The notes beneath the pieces are model-generated. The model was given only the letters and a program-made list of their open reading frames with translations, had not been told where the DNA came from and searched no databases. A DNA stretch of 64,000 bases from Priestia megaterium NBRC 15308 = ATCC 14581 (GTDB taxonomy: Bacteria; Bacillota; Bacilli; Bacillales; Bacillaceae_H): assembly GCF_000832985.1 (NCBI RefSeq), contig NZ_CP009920.1, positions 3,652,501-3,716,500 of the forward strand. Reading direction: 5' to 3'. The position numbers and the translations under genes are program-made. Positions 44,628-54,234 of the stretch are shown one piece after another (positions within the stretch are counted from its first letter, which is position 1; every line of letters starts with the position of its first letter).

Positions 44628-44674
44628 AAAAAGTGCTAACCTTTTCTTTAAACAAAAAGGGTTGGCACTTTTTC
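44628..44674 (+). terminator. Terminator after the YfnB-like gene
   Basis: AAAAAGTGC-TAACCTTTT pairs with AAAAGGGTTGGCACTTTTT in an 18-bp stem with G-T pairs. Confidence 0.85.
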
Positions 44675-44833
44675 TATTTTACGGCTTTCAAAGGCTTAAA
44701 ATCTGCTAGGGATATTGGTCTATAAATAGGATGGTTAAAGTAATCAATACAAATTTAAACAGTTTTATCTCAAAAGCAATAGGGTATTTTACCAATATCC
44801 CAGATAAAGTAAGTAACTAGGAGGTCGTAAAAG

Positions 44834-46522
44834 ATGATTAATGGCAAAAGTTTATCTCGTTCAGGAAAGAGTTCATATAGAAGAGAAACAGCGGTTGGAA
44901 AAACAGGAATGGTAGCCAGTGCTCATCCAATTGCAACAGACGCCGGAGAACAAGTGCTAAAAGCCGGAGGCAATGCAATTGATGCAGCAATTGCCGTTCA
45001 GTTTGGGCTCAACGTTGGAGAACCAATGATGACCGGTATTGGAGGCAGCGGCTTTTTTATGGTATACCACAATGAAAGCAAAACAACTAAAATTTTTGAC
45101 GGGCATTCTCAGGCTCCTAAAGCAGCTTATCCTGAAATGTTTCTTGATGAAGATAAAGAAGTTATTCCGTTTAGAAAGCGTTCTACTCATGCAACGGCAA
45201 TTGGAATTCCAGGGATTTTAAAGGCGATGGAAGCAGCTCGTAAAGAATATGGAACAAAACCCCTTGCTGAATTGATTGAACCGGCTGCCAAAGCAGCAGA
45301 AGCAGGTGTGGAAACAAACTGGGTGCTTGGAGATATTTTAAAAACATATGCCTATCGACTAGGAGAACATGCTAAGCAGCTATATTCCCCAAACGGCAAG
45401 CCTATGCAAGAAGGAGATATGATTAATAAAAAAGATCTTGCTAAAACATTCCGCATTCTTCAAGAAAAAGGTATTGAGGCTTTTTATGAAGGTGAAATTG
45501 CAGAAGCCATTATTTCAACGATCAAAGAGCACGGCGGTTTTATGGAACTGTCGGATTTGAAAGAATACCAGATTAAGATTGATGAGCCAGTGTGGGGAGA
45601 TTATAAAGGATACCGAATTGCTTCTTCCAACATGCCTAGTGCAGGAGGAACCACCGTGCTGCAAATCTTAAAGCTATTAGAGGACTTTGATGTGTCCCAG
45701 TACGACGTGAAATCTTGGGAAAAGTATTATTTGTTTGCAGAAGCTATGCGTATTGCATTTTCAGATAAAATTGCATTCTCTGGAGATCCAGCCTACAGTG
45801 ATATTCCATTAAAAGGGCTTTTAAATGATGAATATATAAAGGAACGTCAAAAATTGATTAATTGGAAGCATAAAAATGAGAAAGTTGATTTTGGCAACCC
45901 GTGGAATTACGAGAAAGGCCAAAAAGTGAATGTTGTGCGTCAGCCTTATGAACCTGAACGTGAGCTTAGTGAAACAACTCACTTTACGGTAGTTGACCGC
46001 TGGGGCAATATTGTCGCTTGTACATCAACTGTGGAACATCCTTTTGGTACAGGAATTATGGTTAAAGACCATGGGTTTTTACTCAATAACGAGCTTACTG
46101 ATTTTGATGCTATTCCTGGAGGGTTAAATCAAGCGGATGCAGGAAAGCGTCCGGTTAGCTGTAAAAGCCCAACCATCGTTTTTAAAGACAGCGAACCGGT
46201 ACTCACTTTAGGGTCTCCAGGCGGACCAACGATTGTAGGGTCTGTATTTCAAACGCTTATTAATGTCTTAGACTATGGAATGGATATAAAAGAAGCCATT
46301 GAAGAACCAAGAATTTTTAATAGTACAGGATCACTTATCGGTTGGGAAGCCGGAGTGGATATGAATGCAAAAGGAGAGCTAGAAGCCATGGGGTTTAATT
46401 TTGGAGATGAGCCATTCCCAATCGGAAATGTTCAAGGTATTCAAATTGATAAAGAAACCGGCCGTTTATTTGGAGCAGCTGATTCCAGCCGTGAAGGAAA
46501 AGCAACTGGTTTAGACTCTTAA
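44834..46522 (+). CDS. Gamma-glutamyltransferase (YwrD-like, no signal peptide)
   Basis: N-terminal nucleophile hydrolase of 562 residues that cleaves the gamma-glutamyl bond of glutathione-like peptides. It matures by autocleavage before Thr381 of ETTHFTVVD. Other motifs are GGNAIDAAIAVQFGLNVGEPMMTGIGGSGFFMV at the N-terminus and LGSPGGPTIV for the gamma-glutamyl-binding region. Unlike secreted Bacillus GGT, it starts MINGKSLSRSGKSSYRRET with no export signal, as in YwrD-type paralogs, so it is probably cytosolic. Ribosome site AGGAGG at 44819. Confidence 0.9.
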   Translation: MINGKSLSRSGKSSYRRETAVGKTGMVASAHPIATDAGEQVLKAGGNAIDAAIAVQFGLNVGEPMMTGIGGSGFFMVYHNESKTTKIFDGHSQAPKAAYPEMFLDEDKEVIPFRKRSTHATAIGIPGILKAMEAARKEYGTKPLAELIEPAAKAAEAGVETNWVLGDILKTYAYRLGEHAKQLYSPNGKPMQEGDMINKKDLAKTFRILQEKGIEAFYEGEIAEAIISTIKEHGGFMELSDLKEYQIKIDEPVWGDYKGYRIASSNMPSAGGTTVLQILKLLEDFDVSQYDVKSWEKYYLFAEAMRIAFSDKIAFSGDPAYSDIPLKGLLNDEYIKERQKLINWKHKNEKVDFGNPWNYEKGQKVNVVRQPYEPERELSETTHFTVVDRWGNIVACTSTVEHPFGTGIMVKDHGFLLNNELTDFDAIPGGLNQADAGKRPVSCKSPTIVFKDSEPVLTLGSPGGPTIVGSVFQTLINVLDYGMDIKEAIEEPRIFNSTGSLIGWEAGVDMNAKGELEAMGFNFGDEPFPIGNVQGIQIDKETGRLFGAADSSREGKATGLDS

Positions 46523-46531
46523 TATTCAAAA

Positions 46532-46582
46532 AATGCATTATACGCTCTCTCTTTTTACAAAAGGGAGAGCGTATAATGCATT
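46532..46582. other. Perfect 18-bp hairpin after gamma-glutamyltransferase
   Basis: AATGCATTATACGCTCTC and its exact complement flank a 15-nt loop. On the + strand the stem is followed by A residues, not T; the T-run lies on the minus strand and in the loop. It may still stop ggt transcription or act as a minus-strand terminator. Confidence 0.65.
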
Positions 46583-47110
46583 AAAAAAGATAAAAATGAG
46601 TAGGTAAAAAGAAGGAATATTTTTTTTTGAAAACATACTTTAGACCTTTATTATTATCATCCTAATCTTTAGAAAGGAAAAAGAATAGAACGTTTTCATG
46701 TCCGGCTAATAAAAAAAAGGTACTGATTTTTCAAGAGATTGATAAAAACAGAATGGTCGGAAAGTATAAAAAACGGAATAGCGTTTTCAATGCTGGAAAG
46801 ATAAAGTGTTTAACCATGTAGAAAGTATCAAACGCAACGTCTGGAAATCGTGGTTTGAAATGTAAAAAAAGCCGTACACTTTTGGTGGAAAAACGGTTAC
46901 ATAAAAAAGGCTCTTACACGTAAACTTTGGTCCTAGTTACAGCTCAATGAAAAAGATAAAAATGAGAAATAGCTACATTTGGCATGTTTGACTTTCGTCA
47001 TTTATCCAAGTAATCTTTTGGTTGAACGGAACCGGTTCTGTTTTCGGATTTTTGATAGCTAATTGAATTAATAAATTTATATTCTTTACTAACACAAAAG
47101 GAGAAAACAT
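46583..47110 (+). promoter_or_regulatory. Upstream region of levansucrase
   Basis: About 530 bp without a gene. It holds the palindrome GAACCGGTTC (47029-47038). On the minus strand it also has two GAAAACG half-sites resembling cre, at about 46690 and 46790. No RAT antiterminator sequence like that of B. subtilis sacB was recognised. The ribosome site AAAGGAG lies just before the sacB start. Confidence 0.5.
47025..47042. promoter_or_regulatory. LacI-type operator-like palindrome before sacB
   Basis: An 18-bp imperfect palindrome (16 of 18 symmetric) is centred on GAACCGGTTC, about 70 bp upstream of the start. Even-spaced CG-centred palindromes of this kind are typical of LacI/GalR regulators. 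It suggests repressor control by a sugar, for example sucrose or fructose. Confidence 0.5.
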
Positions 47111-48565
47111 ATGAAAATGAAACGAGTTGCTAAGCATACAACTGCTGCTACATTGGCTGCAGCCCTACTAGTAGGCGGGGGATATCAAACATTTGCTAAA
47201 GGAAACGACAGCAAAGACTTTAATAATAGCTACGGAATTTCGCATATTACTCGCGATAATATGGTGAAAATTCCACAGCAGCAAAACAGTGATCAGTTTA
47301 AAGTTCCTGCTTTTGATGAATCAACTATTAAAAACATTGCTTCTGCTAAAGGAAAAAATGCATCAGGAAATACAATTGACTTAGATGTATGGGACAGCTG
47401 GCCATTACAAAATGCTGATGGAACAGTAGCGACTTATCATGGATATCAAATTGTGTTTGCCCTAGCAGGTGATCCAAAAGATTCGAATGACACGTCTGTT
47501 TATCTTTTCTATAAAAAAGCTGGAGACAAATCAATTGACAGCTGGAAAAACGCTGGAAGAGTGTTTAAAGACAGCGATAAATTCGTTCCGAATGACCCGC
47601 ATCTTAAAAATCAAACACAAGAATGGTCTGGTTCTGCCACGTTAACAAAAGATGGTAAAGTTCGTTTGTTCTACACGGATTATTCAGGTAAACAATACGG
47701 AAAACAAACGTTAACGACAGCTCAAGTGAACATGTCTCAGCCAAACGATAATACGTTAAAAGTTGATGGAGTAGAAGATTACAAGTCAATCTTTGACGGT
47801 GACGGAAAGATTTATCAAACGGTTCAGCAGTTTATTGATGAAGGCGGTTATGACACAGGGGATAACCATACGCTAAGAGATCCTCACTACATAGAAGACA
47901 ACGGACATAAGTACCTTGTTTTCGAAGCTAACACAGGAACAGAAGATGGCTATCAAGGCGAAGACTCTCTATATAACAGAGCATACTACGGAGGAAACAA
48001 TCCTTTCTTCCAATCTGAAAAGAAAAAGCTTCTTGAAGGATCTAATAAAGAAAAAGCTTCTTTAGCAAACGGGGCTTTGGGCATTATTGAGTTAAATGAT
48101 GACTATACGCTCAAAAAAGTAATGAAGCCACTTATTACATCAAACACAGTTACAGACGAAATTGAACGTGCAAACATTTTCAAAAAAGATGGAAAATGGT
48201 ACTTGTTCACCGATTCTCGCGGATCTAAAATGACGATTGATGGAATCGGACAAGATGATGTGTATATGCTAGGCTATGTTTCAAATACGTTAACAGGAAA
48301 ATATAAGCCTTTAAATGATACAGGATTAGTTCTTCATATGGATTTAGATCCTAATGATAAAACATTTACGTATTCTCACTTTGCTGTACCTCAAACAAAA
48401 GGCGATAATGTCGTTATTACAAGCTACATGACAAATAGAGGCTTTTATGAAGACAACCACTCTACATTTGCACCAAGCTTCTTAGTGAACATTGACGGTT
48501 CAAAAACATCTGTTGTAAAAGATAGTGTTCTTGAGCAAGGTCAGTTAACAGTAGACGAAGACTGA
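47111..48565 (+). CDS. sacB: Levansucrase
   Basis: Secreted GH68 fructosyltransferase, 484 residues, converting sucrose to levan and glucose. A signal peptide (MKMKRVAKHTTAATLAAALLVGGGYQTFAKG) is present. The catalytic Asp is residue 95 in LDVWDSWPLQN. The transition-state stabiliser Asp is in TLRDPHYIE and the acid/base Glu in DEIERANIFKK. Length and positions agree with the B. megaterium enzyme as I remember it (D95, D257, E352). It is followed by a perfect hairpin and an endolevanase gene, the sacB-levB order of B. subtilis. Confidence 0.97.
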   Translation: MKMKRVAKHTTAATLAAALLVGGGYQTFAKGNDSKDFNNSYGISHITRDNMVKIPQQQNSDQFKVPAFDESTIKNIASAKGKNASGNTIDLDVWDSWPLQNADGTVATYHGYQIVFALAGDPKDSNDTSVYLFYKKAGDKSIDSWKNAGRVFKDSDKFVPNDPHLKNQTQEWSGSATLTKDGKVRLFYTDYSGKQYGKQTLTTAQVNMSQPNDNTLKVDGVEDYKSIFDGDGKIYQTVQQFIDEGGYDTGDNHTLRDPHYIEDNGHKYLVFEANTGTEDGYQGEDSLYNRAYYGGNNPFFQSEKKKLLEGSNKEKASLANGALGIIELNDDYTLKKVMKPLITSNTVTDEIERANIFKKDGKWYLFTDSRGSKMTIDGIGQDDVYMLGYVSNTLTGKYKPLNDTGLVLHMDLDPNDKTFTYSHFAVPQTKGDNVVITSYMTNRGFYEDNHSTFAPSFLVNIDGSKTSVVKDSVLEQGQLTVDED

Positions 48566-48584
48566 GCGCTTTGCAATAGCAATA

Positions 48585-48619
48585 AAAGAAAATGGTGATT
48601 GTAATCACCATTTTCTTTT
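48585..48619 (+). terminator. Hairpin/terminator between sacB and levB
   Basis: AAAGAAAATGGTGATT and its exact complement form a 16-bp stem with almost no loop. The T content in the right arm allows termination; partial readthrough would give lower levB expression. Confidence 0.75.
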
Positions 48620-48662
48620 GTTTTATTCGATATAGACAAAAAAGAGAAAGGTGGGGGTTTGT

Positions 48663-50228
48663 TTGAAGAAAAAAGGTGCTTATAAATGGATAACGCTTGC
48701 CGTTCTTTTAGTTATAATAGCCGGACTTATTATAACAGCCGTATCCAAAAAAGAGGATACAAAAGACCCAGGAAAAGAAAAAGAGAATAAAAGTGAATCC
48801 ACTTATCGCCCGGTGTATCACTTTAGTACGCCTGATAAATGGAAAAATGATCCTCAAAAGCCCATTTATTTTGACGGGAAATATCATTACTATTACTTAT
48901 ACAATCATGATTATCCTAAAGGGAACGGGACGGAATGGCGACATGCAACGTCTAAAGATTTGGTTCATTGGAAAGATGAAGGAGTAGCTATTCCAAAGTA
49001 TACAAATAAAAATGGCGATATATGGTCCGGATCCGTTGTAGAGGATAAAGATAACACAGCAGGCTTTGGTAAAGACGCAATTGTAGCGATTATGACCCAG
49101 CCTTCTGCCGATGGACAAAAGCAAGAACAGTATCTATGGTATAGTACCGATAGAGGAAAAACCTTTAAATCGTATAGCAAAAATCCTATCATGCCTAATC
49201 CAGGCACCAAAGATTTTAGAGATCCCAAAGTCATATGGGATAATGAACATGACAAGTGGGTTCTCGTCATGTCAGAAGGTGAAAAAATCGGATTTTATGA
49301 ATCTTCTAATCTAAAGGATTGGACGTATACGGGAGGATTTGTAACTAAAGATATTGGCATTACCGAATGTCCAGATCTTTTTCAAATGAAGGCAGATGAC
49401 GGGACAGTTAAGTGGGTTCTCGGGACAAGTGCAAATGGAAAAGAAAGCGGAAAGCCAAACACCTATGCTTATTGGACAGGAAATTACGATGGAACAACAT
49501 TCACTCCCGATATGGACGAGCCGCAATGGCTCGATCATGGCTTCGATTGGTACGGAGGAGTCACGTTTGAAGACGGTAAAAATAAAGATTCCTTAGAAAA
49601 ACGCTACGCTTTTGCATGGATGAACAACTGGGATTATCCAGATAAGACGCCAACGATGAAAGAAGGGTTTAACGGCTTCGATTCAGTAACCCGTGAAATT
49701 ACGCTTTCAAAACAAGACGACGATCAGTACAGCCTGTTATCAAAGCCTGTCGAAGAATTAAATCAGCTAACTGATTCAACAAACTCTGTTGAACAAGTAG
49801 AAGTAAACGGAGAGAAAAAGTTAAAGATAAAAGGTGAAGCTTATCAGCTTGATACAGATATTTCATGGTCAGATGCAGAAAATGTAGGCTTACGACTTCG
49901 AGAGTCCGCAGATCAAAAGCGGCACATTGATGTGGGCATTTTTGCAAAAGATAACGTCTCATATGTGAACAGAAGCTATAGCAATCAGCCTGATCAAAGC
50001 AAAAAGTATGTGGAAAGCCGTGATTACTTTAATGCAGGCAAGAAGAATGTTCATTTGAAGATATTGGTAGATAAAACAAGCATTGAAGTCTTTGTTGATG
50101 ATGGAAAAACCGTGCATTCTAGCGAAGTGTTTCCGCGTCACAACGACCAAGGAATTACGCTTTTCTCTCAAGGAGGAACGTCTCTCTTTAAAAATATAGA
50201 AATCAAACATCTTCGCTCTCTTCAGTAA
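48663..50228 (+). CDS. levB: Endolevanase-like GH32 fructan hydrolase, membrane-anchored
   Basis: GH32 enzyme of about 521 residues. An N-terminal hydrophobic helix (about residues 7-28, WITLAVLLVIIAGLIITAV) without a clear cleavage site suggests a membrane anchor. A five-bladed propeller carries the nucleophile Asp in WKNDPQKP, the Asp of DFRDPKV and the acid/base Glu in TECPDLF. A C-terminal beta-sandwich follows (LKILVDKTSIEVFVDDG). The TTG at 48663, after AAAGGTGG, is a better start than the GTG at 48651. Following sacB, it would cut levan to short fructans, like B. subtilis LevB. Confidence 0.85.
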   Translation: MKKKGAYKWITLAVLLVIIAGLIITAVSKKEDTKDPGKEKENKSESTYRPVYHFSTPDKWKNDPQKPIYFDGKYHYYYLYNHDYPKGNGTEWRHATSKDLVHWKDEGVAIPKYTNKNGDIWSGSVVEDKDNTAGFGKDAIVAIMTQPSADGQKQEQYLWYSTDRGKTFKSYSKNPIMPNPGTKDFRDPKVIWDNEHDKWVLVMSEGEKIGFYESSNLKDWTYTGGFVTKDIGITECPDLFQMKADDGTVKWVLGTSANGKESGKPNTYAYWTGNYDGTTFTPDMDEPQWLDHGFDWYGGVTFEDGKNKDSLEKRYAFAWMNNWDYPDKTPTMKEGFNGFDSVTREITLSKQDDDQYSLLSKPVEELNQLTDSTNSVEQVEVNGEKKLKIKGEAYQLDTDISWSDAENVGLRLRESADQKRHIDVGIFAKDNVSYVNRSYSNQPDQSKKYVESRDYFNAGKKNVHLKILVDKTSIEVFVDDGKTVHSSEVFPRHNDQGITLFSQGGTSLFKNIEIKHLRSLQ

Positions 50229-50273
50229 TTTCCCTACTTTTAAAAAGAAGGAGCAGAATATCGCCTTATTGTG

Positions 50274-50298
50274 GTTTAGGACTAGATAGAAAGGGTAC
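50274..50298 (+). promoter_or_regulatory. Candidate sigma-B promoter of the ferritin-like gene
   Basis: GTTTAG, a 13-bp spacer and GGGTAC closely match the sigma-B consensus GTTTAA-N12-15-GGGWAW. It lies 38 bp before the ATG at 50336. Confidence 0.5.
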
Positions 50299-50335
50299 AT
50301 GTCTACTAACAGCAAATGAAAGGGTGTTTATTCAA

Positions 50336-50770
50336 ATGGAAGAGAAAATGAGACAACTAATAGAGGGACTTAATACCGATTTAGCGGGTGAATATTCGGC
50401 GGTTATTCAGTACACTTACTATGCGTCTACAGTAACCGGCCTAGAATATCAAATTTTAAAACCTTTCTTTGAAGGAGAAATTCCTGATGAGCAAGGACAT
50501 GCCCTTTATTTATCAGAAAAAATCAAAAACCTTGGCGGTGAGCCAACAACAAAGCCGGCTGAGGTGAAGCACGTCTCAAACGTGACGGAAATGCTTAAAG
50601 AAGCGAGCAAGGCTGAAAAAGAAACTATCCAGCGCTACGAAGAGCGTAAGAAGCAAGCAGAAGAGTTAGGTTTAACAGAGCTTGTTGTAAAGCTTGAAGA
50701 TATGATTGCAGATGAAACAAATCATATGGAAGAAATGGAACGTTTATTAAAAGATCCCCGATTAAGTTGA
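50336..50770 (+). CDS. Ferritin-like (bacterioferritin/Dps-type) protein
   Basis: A 144-residue four-helix bundle protein. Metal-binding pattern residues are visible: LAGEYSAVIQYTYYA (Glu), DEQGHALYLSEKI (Glu/His, EXXH-like) and MIADETNHMEEM (EXXH). It probably binds or oxidises iron. The ATG at 50336 after AAAGGGTG is preferred to an upstream GTG at 50324. It is monocistronic with its own terminator and a candidate sigma-B promoter, in line with stress-induced ferritin-like proteins. Confidence 0.82.
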   Translation: MEEKMRQLIEGLNTDLAGEYSAVIQYTYYASTVTGLEYQILKPFFEGEIPDEQGHALYLSEKIKNLGGEPTTKPAEVKHVSNVTEMLKEASKAEKETIQRYEERKKQAEELGLTELVVKLEDMIADETNHMEEMERLLKDPRLS

Positions 50771-50788
50771 TCATACAAAATACGTAAA

Positions 50789-50823
50789 AGCATCCCGTAC
50801 CAAGTGTTACGGGGTGTTTTTTT
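50789..50823 (+). terminator. Terminator after the ferritin-like gene
   Basis: CATCCCGTA and TACGGGGTG form a 9-bp stem with a G-T pair, followed by TTTTTTT. Confidence 0.85.
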
Positions 50824-51071
50824 GCAATTTAAAAAGGAAATAAAACATCATGTACGCATGTTTCTATCAATGAGATGAAAGTCATATTTTTGAAATTATC
50901 TATCGCTTTGAAAAAATTTATAGTAAAATAATTATTTGGCTGCATATGGCAGCAACTATATGCGGGGCATCACATACATATAAAGGCTAAAAGGGTATCC
51001 GTATATTGAAACCGCTTTTATCTTCTATAAGAAAAACCATGGTATGCCCGCAGTTGCAAGGAGAGAGAAAG

Positions 51072-52532
51072 ATGAGGAAACGAATCATGACAGCGCTGCT
51101 GCTTGTCACTGTTTTAGCTGCAATGGAAGGAACCATTGTCAGTACGGCTGTTCCAAGAATTACAAGTGATTTGTCGGGCATTGAGCTAGTTAGCTGGGTA
51201 TATGCCATTTATATGCTGACAACTGCTGTATCTACACCTATATACGGAAAGTTAGCGGATCTATTCGGCCGCAAAAAAGTTATGCTTGTTGGAATCATTA
51301 TTTTCTTAATCGGATCGATACTTTGCGGACTTAGCTTTTCGATGCAACAATTAATTGTCTATAGAGCTATCCAAGGGCTGGGCGCCGGGGTCGTTATGCC
51401 GCTTACAATGATTATTATTGGGGACTTGTATGAAGAAGCAAAAGAAAGAGCCAAAGCGCAAGGGTGGATTAGCGCAGTTTGGGGAGTTGCGGGAGTTCTC
51501 GGGCCTCTTCTTGGGGGATTCTTAGTGGATACGCTGTCTTGGCGCTATATTTTCTTTTTAAATATACCGTTTGGACTAATGGCTTTTTTTGTTCTTTTAG
51601 TAAACTATAAAGAAGAAGTGGTAAAAGAAAAACGCTATATCGATTATATTGGAGCGGTGACTTTTTCAGTGGGAACAATTGCGTTTTTATACGCGCTTTT
51701 AACCGGAAGTCAGCATCAAAACTGGGGAGATCCGACCATTATAGGGTTATTTGTTCTAGCTGTTCTAACATTCATTGGCTTTATTTATATAGAAAAGAAA
51801 TCTCCCGAACCTCTTATCCCGCTTGAACTGTTTTCCATTCGAAGTGTATCTGTTATAAACTTATTAACACTTCTTGTGGGATCAGTAGTTATTAGTATTA
51901 CGGTCTACCTTCCAATTTGGAGTCAAGGAGTGCTGGGGAAAAGTGCAACCGCTGCTGGTTTTGTATTAATGCCTATGCCAGTATGCTGGACGATTGGTTC
52001 ACTGCTTTCGGGGAATTTAGTAGGGCGTCTTAAAACGCACTCTATCCTTATGCTGGGCACGGCAATTGTAAGTACAGCTTGTTTTATGCTGTTTTTAGTT
52101 TCCACCCACTCACCCGTATTTTTAATTTATGTAGCCGTTGGGGTCCTTGGGTTAGGAATGGGGATTATTACGCCTATTTTTATGCTAGTTATTCAATCAG
52201 CGGTCCCGGCTAGCAAAAGAGGAGTAGCGGTGGCTCTTAATACGTTTACAAATACATTTAGTCAAACGCTAGGTTCTGCGGTGTTTGGTACAATCTTTAA
52301 TTTAGTGACACTTTCACAAGCAAAGAAATTAGGGCAAGAAAATTTAAATGCTTCGTTTGAGACAGGCGGAGTACCAGCAGAAGAACTGTCAAAGCTGCAT
52401 GAAATTCTTGCATCAGGTGTTCACATTATTTACAGTGGAACGTTTTTAGCTGCATTACTAAGCTTTGCTGTTTCATGCTTATTAGTAAAAAACGGACATA
52501 AAAAAATAAAGAACATCTCTATGCAAAAGTAA
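51072..52532 (+). CDS. DHA2-family MFS multidrug transporter
   Basis: Fourteen-helix exporter of about 486 residues. The N-terminus is LAAMEGTIVSTAVPRITSDLSGI, motif A is GKLADLFGRKKVMLVG, and motif C-like WGVAGVLGPLLGGFL is present. The ATG at 51072 follows AAGGAGAGAG; an upstream in-frame TTG at 51006 would add 22 residues that look untranslated. It is a typical EmrB/QacA-like proton antiporter; the substrate is unknown. Dispersed repeat copy B follows as terminator. Confidence 0.92.
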   Translation: MRKRIMTALLLVTVLAAMEGTIVSTAVPRITSDLSGIELVSWVYAIYMLTTAVSTPIYGKLADLFGRKKVMLVGIIIFLIGSILCGLSFSMQQLIVYRAIQGLGAGVVMPLTMIIIGDLYEEAKERAKAQGWISAVWGVAGVLGPLLGGFLVDTLSWRYIFFLNIPFGLMAFFVLLVNYKEEVVKEKRYIDYIGAVTFSVGTIAFLYALLTGSQHQNWGDPTIIGLFVLAVLTFIGFIYIEKKSPEPLIPLELFSIRSVSVINLLTLLVGSVVISITVYLPIWSQGVLGKSATAAGFVLMPMPVCWTIGSLLSGNLVGRLKTHSILMLGTAIVSTACFMLFLVSTHSPVFLIYVAVGVLGLGMGIITPIFMLVIQSAVPASKRGVAVALNTFTNTFSQTLGSAVFGTIFNLVTLSQAKKLGQENLNASFETGGVPAEELSKLHEILASGVHIIYSGTFLAALLSFAVSCLLVKNGHKKIKNISMQK

Positions 52533-52571
52533 CGGAAGAGATTGCTACAAAAGTATTTTAATTGAAGGACA

Positions 52572-52645
52572 ATCCGAACGAGTTTGATTAAGGACCAAAC
52601 TCGTTCGGATTTTTTTATTGGTATGGTGAATGTAGGTTTCATGTA
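52572..52645 (+). repeat. Dispersed terminator repeat, copy B
   Basis: A 15-bp perfect stem (ATCCGAACGAGTTTG and its complement, 9-nt loop) with seven T residues, followed by TATGGTGAATGTAGGTTTCA. The stem ends and the downstream block are shared with copies at 23782 and 58873. It terminates the DHA2 gene. Confidence 0.8.
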
Positions 52646-53006
52646 TGGAGGTGCTTTTAGCTGTTGATTCAGTTATGTATCAGTCTCTTTTTTAAAAGAA
52701 TTATCAAAGAGAGAAAAAAAGATATTGTCTAATAACGTTCCGGAAAAATCGTTAACAGGAGGAAGAATTTTTATTATTGACGAAAATTTCTTATTTTTTG
52801 TTTTTTTAGTATGGACATTTACCTAGTTGTTTATTATTATGAATTCTATAAGTATTGAATTTTAAGCGCTTCCAAAAGAAACATTTGTCTTTCTCAGGAA
52901 TACACTTGATTTTTAATTCATATACTGTAAGTGCTTAGATTAATCTTTTAATGGGGAAAAGAGAGGTTTATAAGACGTATTGAACAACGATGAGGGGGTA
53001 TGGAAG
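52646..53006 (+). promoter_or_regulatory. Upstream region of kbl with a cre site
   Basis: No gene is supported in this 360-bp AT-rich stretch. TTTAAGCGCTTCCA at 52861-52874, read on the minus strand, matches the cre consensus with one mismatch. It lies about 130 bp before the kbl start and suggests CcpA control of threonine breakdown. Confidence 0.55.
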
Positions 53007-54197
53007 ATGACAAGCAGACGTTTAAAAGAATTCTTGAATAGTAATTTAGAAGATTTAAAAGATAAAGGATTATACAATGTCATTAATCCGGTAGAGGGGC
53101 CAAACGGACCTGTGATTCAAATTGAGGGAAAGCAATTAATTAATTTATCATCCAACAATTATTTGGGTCTTGCTACAGACGAGAGGCTTATTAACGCGTG
53201 CAACGAAGCTACTGAAAAATACGGAGTGGGGGCTGGAGCTGTCCGAACGATTAATGGAACTCTAGATATTCATATTAAGCTAGAGGAAAAGCTAGCCGAG
53301 TTTAAGCATACAGAAGCAGCTATAGCTTATCAGTCTGGCTTTAACTGTAATATGGCAGCCATCTCCGCGGTTATGGATAAACATGATGCGATTTTATCAG
53401 ATGAGCTGAATCACGCTTCAATTATTGACGGATGCCGGCTATCAAAAGCAAAAATTATTCCTTTTAAGCATTCAGATATGGAAGATCTTCGTGCAAAAGC
53501 AGGCGAAGCACAAAAATCCGGTTTATATAATAAAATAATGGTAATTACCGATGGTGTATTCTCAATGGATGGAGACATTGCTAAGCTTCCGGAAATTGTA
53601 GAAATCGCAGAGGAATTTGACTTAATCACATACGTAGATGATGCTCACGGGTCGGGCGTATTAGGGAACGGCATGGGCACAGTCAAACATTTTGGCTTAT
53701 CTGAAAAAGTAGACTTCCAGATTGGAACATTATCAAAAGCGATTGGAGCTGTAGGTGGGTACGTAGCCGGAAAAAAAGACTTAATCGACTGGTTAAAAGT
53801 AAGAAGCCGTCCGTTTTTGTTTTCGACTGCTATTACACCAGGCACGGCTGCTGCCTGTATGAAAGCAATTGAAATCCTAAGCACAAGTACAGAGCTGCAG
53901 CAGCAAATGTGGGAAAACAGTCGATATTTAAAGCAAGGATTAAAAGAACTAGGCTTTAACATTGGAGAAAGTGAAACACCTATCACTCCGTGCATCATAG
54001 GAGATGAAAACCAAACGCAGATTTTTAGTGAGAGATTAATAGAAGAAGGGGTATACGCTAAATCAATTGTTTTCCCAACCGTTCCAAGAGGGACAGGACG
54101 CGTTCGCAATATGCCGACGGCTGCTCATACGAAAGAAATGTTAGATGAAGCACTTCGTATCTACAAAAAAGTAGGCAAGGAAATGAAATTAATCTAA
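53007..54197 (+). CDS. kbl: Glycine C-acetyltransferase (2-amino-3-ketobutyrate CoA ligase)
   Basis: PLP enzyme of the alpha-oxoamine synthase family, 396 residues. It cleaves 2-amino-3-oxobutyrate with CoA to glycine and acetyl-CoA. Motifs are [32 protein letters not shown] with the PLP-pyridine Asp, and [12 protein letters not shown] with the PLP Lys. The ATG at 53007 has GAGGGGG 8 nt upstream; a longer frame from 52980 is not needed. tdh follows after 37 bp, completing threonine-to-glycine conversion. Confidence 0.95.
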   Translation: MTSRRLKEFLNSNLEDLKDKGLYNVINPVEGPNGPVIQIEGKQLINLSSNNYLGLATDERLINACNEATEKYGVGAGAVRTINGTLDIHIKLEEKLAEFKHTEAAIAYQSGFNCNMAAISAVMDKHDAILSDELNHASIIDGCRLSKAKIIPFKHSDMEDLRAKAGEAQKSGLYNKIMVITDGVFSMDGDIAKLPEIVEIAEEFDLITYVDDAHGSGVLGNGMGTVKHFGLSEKVDFQIGTLSKAIGAVGGYVAGKKDLIDWLKVRSRPFLFSTAITPGTAAACMKAIEILSTSTELQQQMWENSRYLKQGLKELGFNIGESETPITPCIIGDENQTQIFSERLIEEGVYAKSIVFPTVPRGTGRVRNMPTAAHTKEMLDEALRIYKKVGKEMKLI

Positions 54198-54234
54198 ACG
54201 TTTAATCTAGGCAGTACACGAGGAGGATATTGAC

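Noticed and set aside
46583-47110. Search for a SacY/SacT-type RAT antiterminator in the sacB leader.
   Set aside because: No sequence close to the RAT consensus overlapping a terminator was found.
52777-52809. Possible leader peptide with TTG start after AGGAGG upstream of kbl.
   Set aside because: Only ten codons, spacing of 14 nt, no regulatory codon run and no terminator/antiterminator structure after it.
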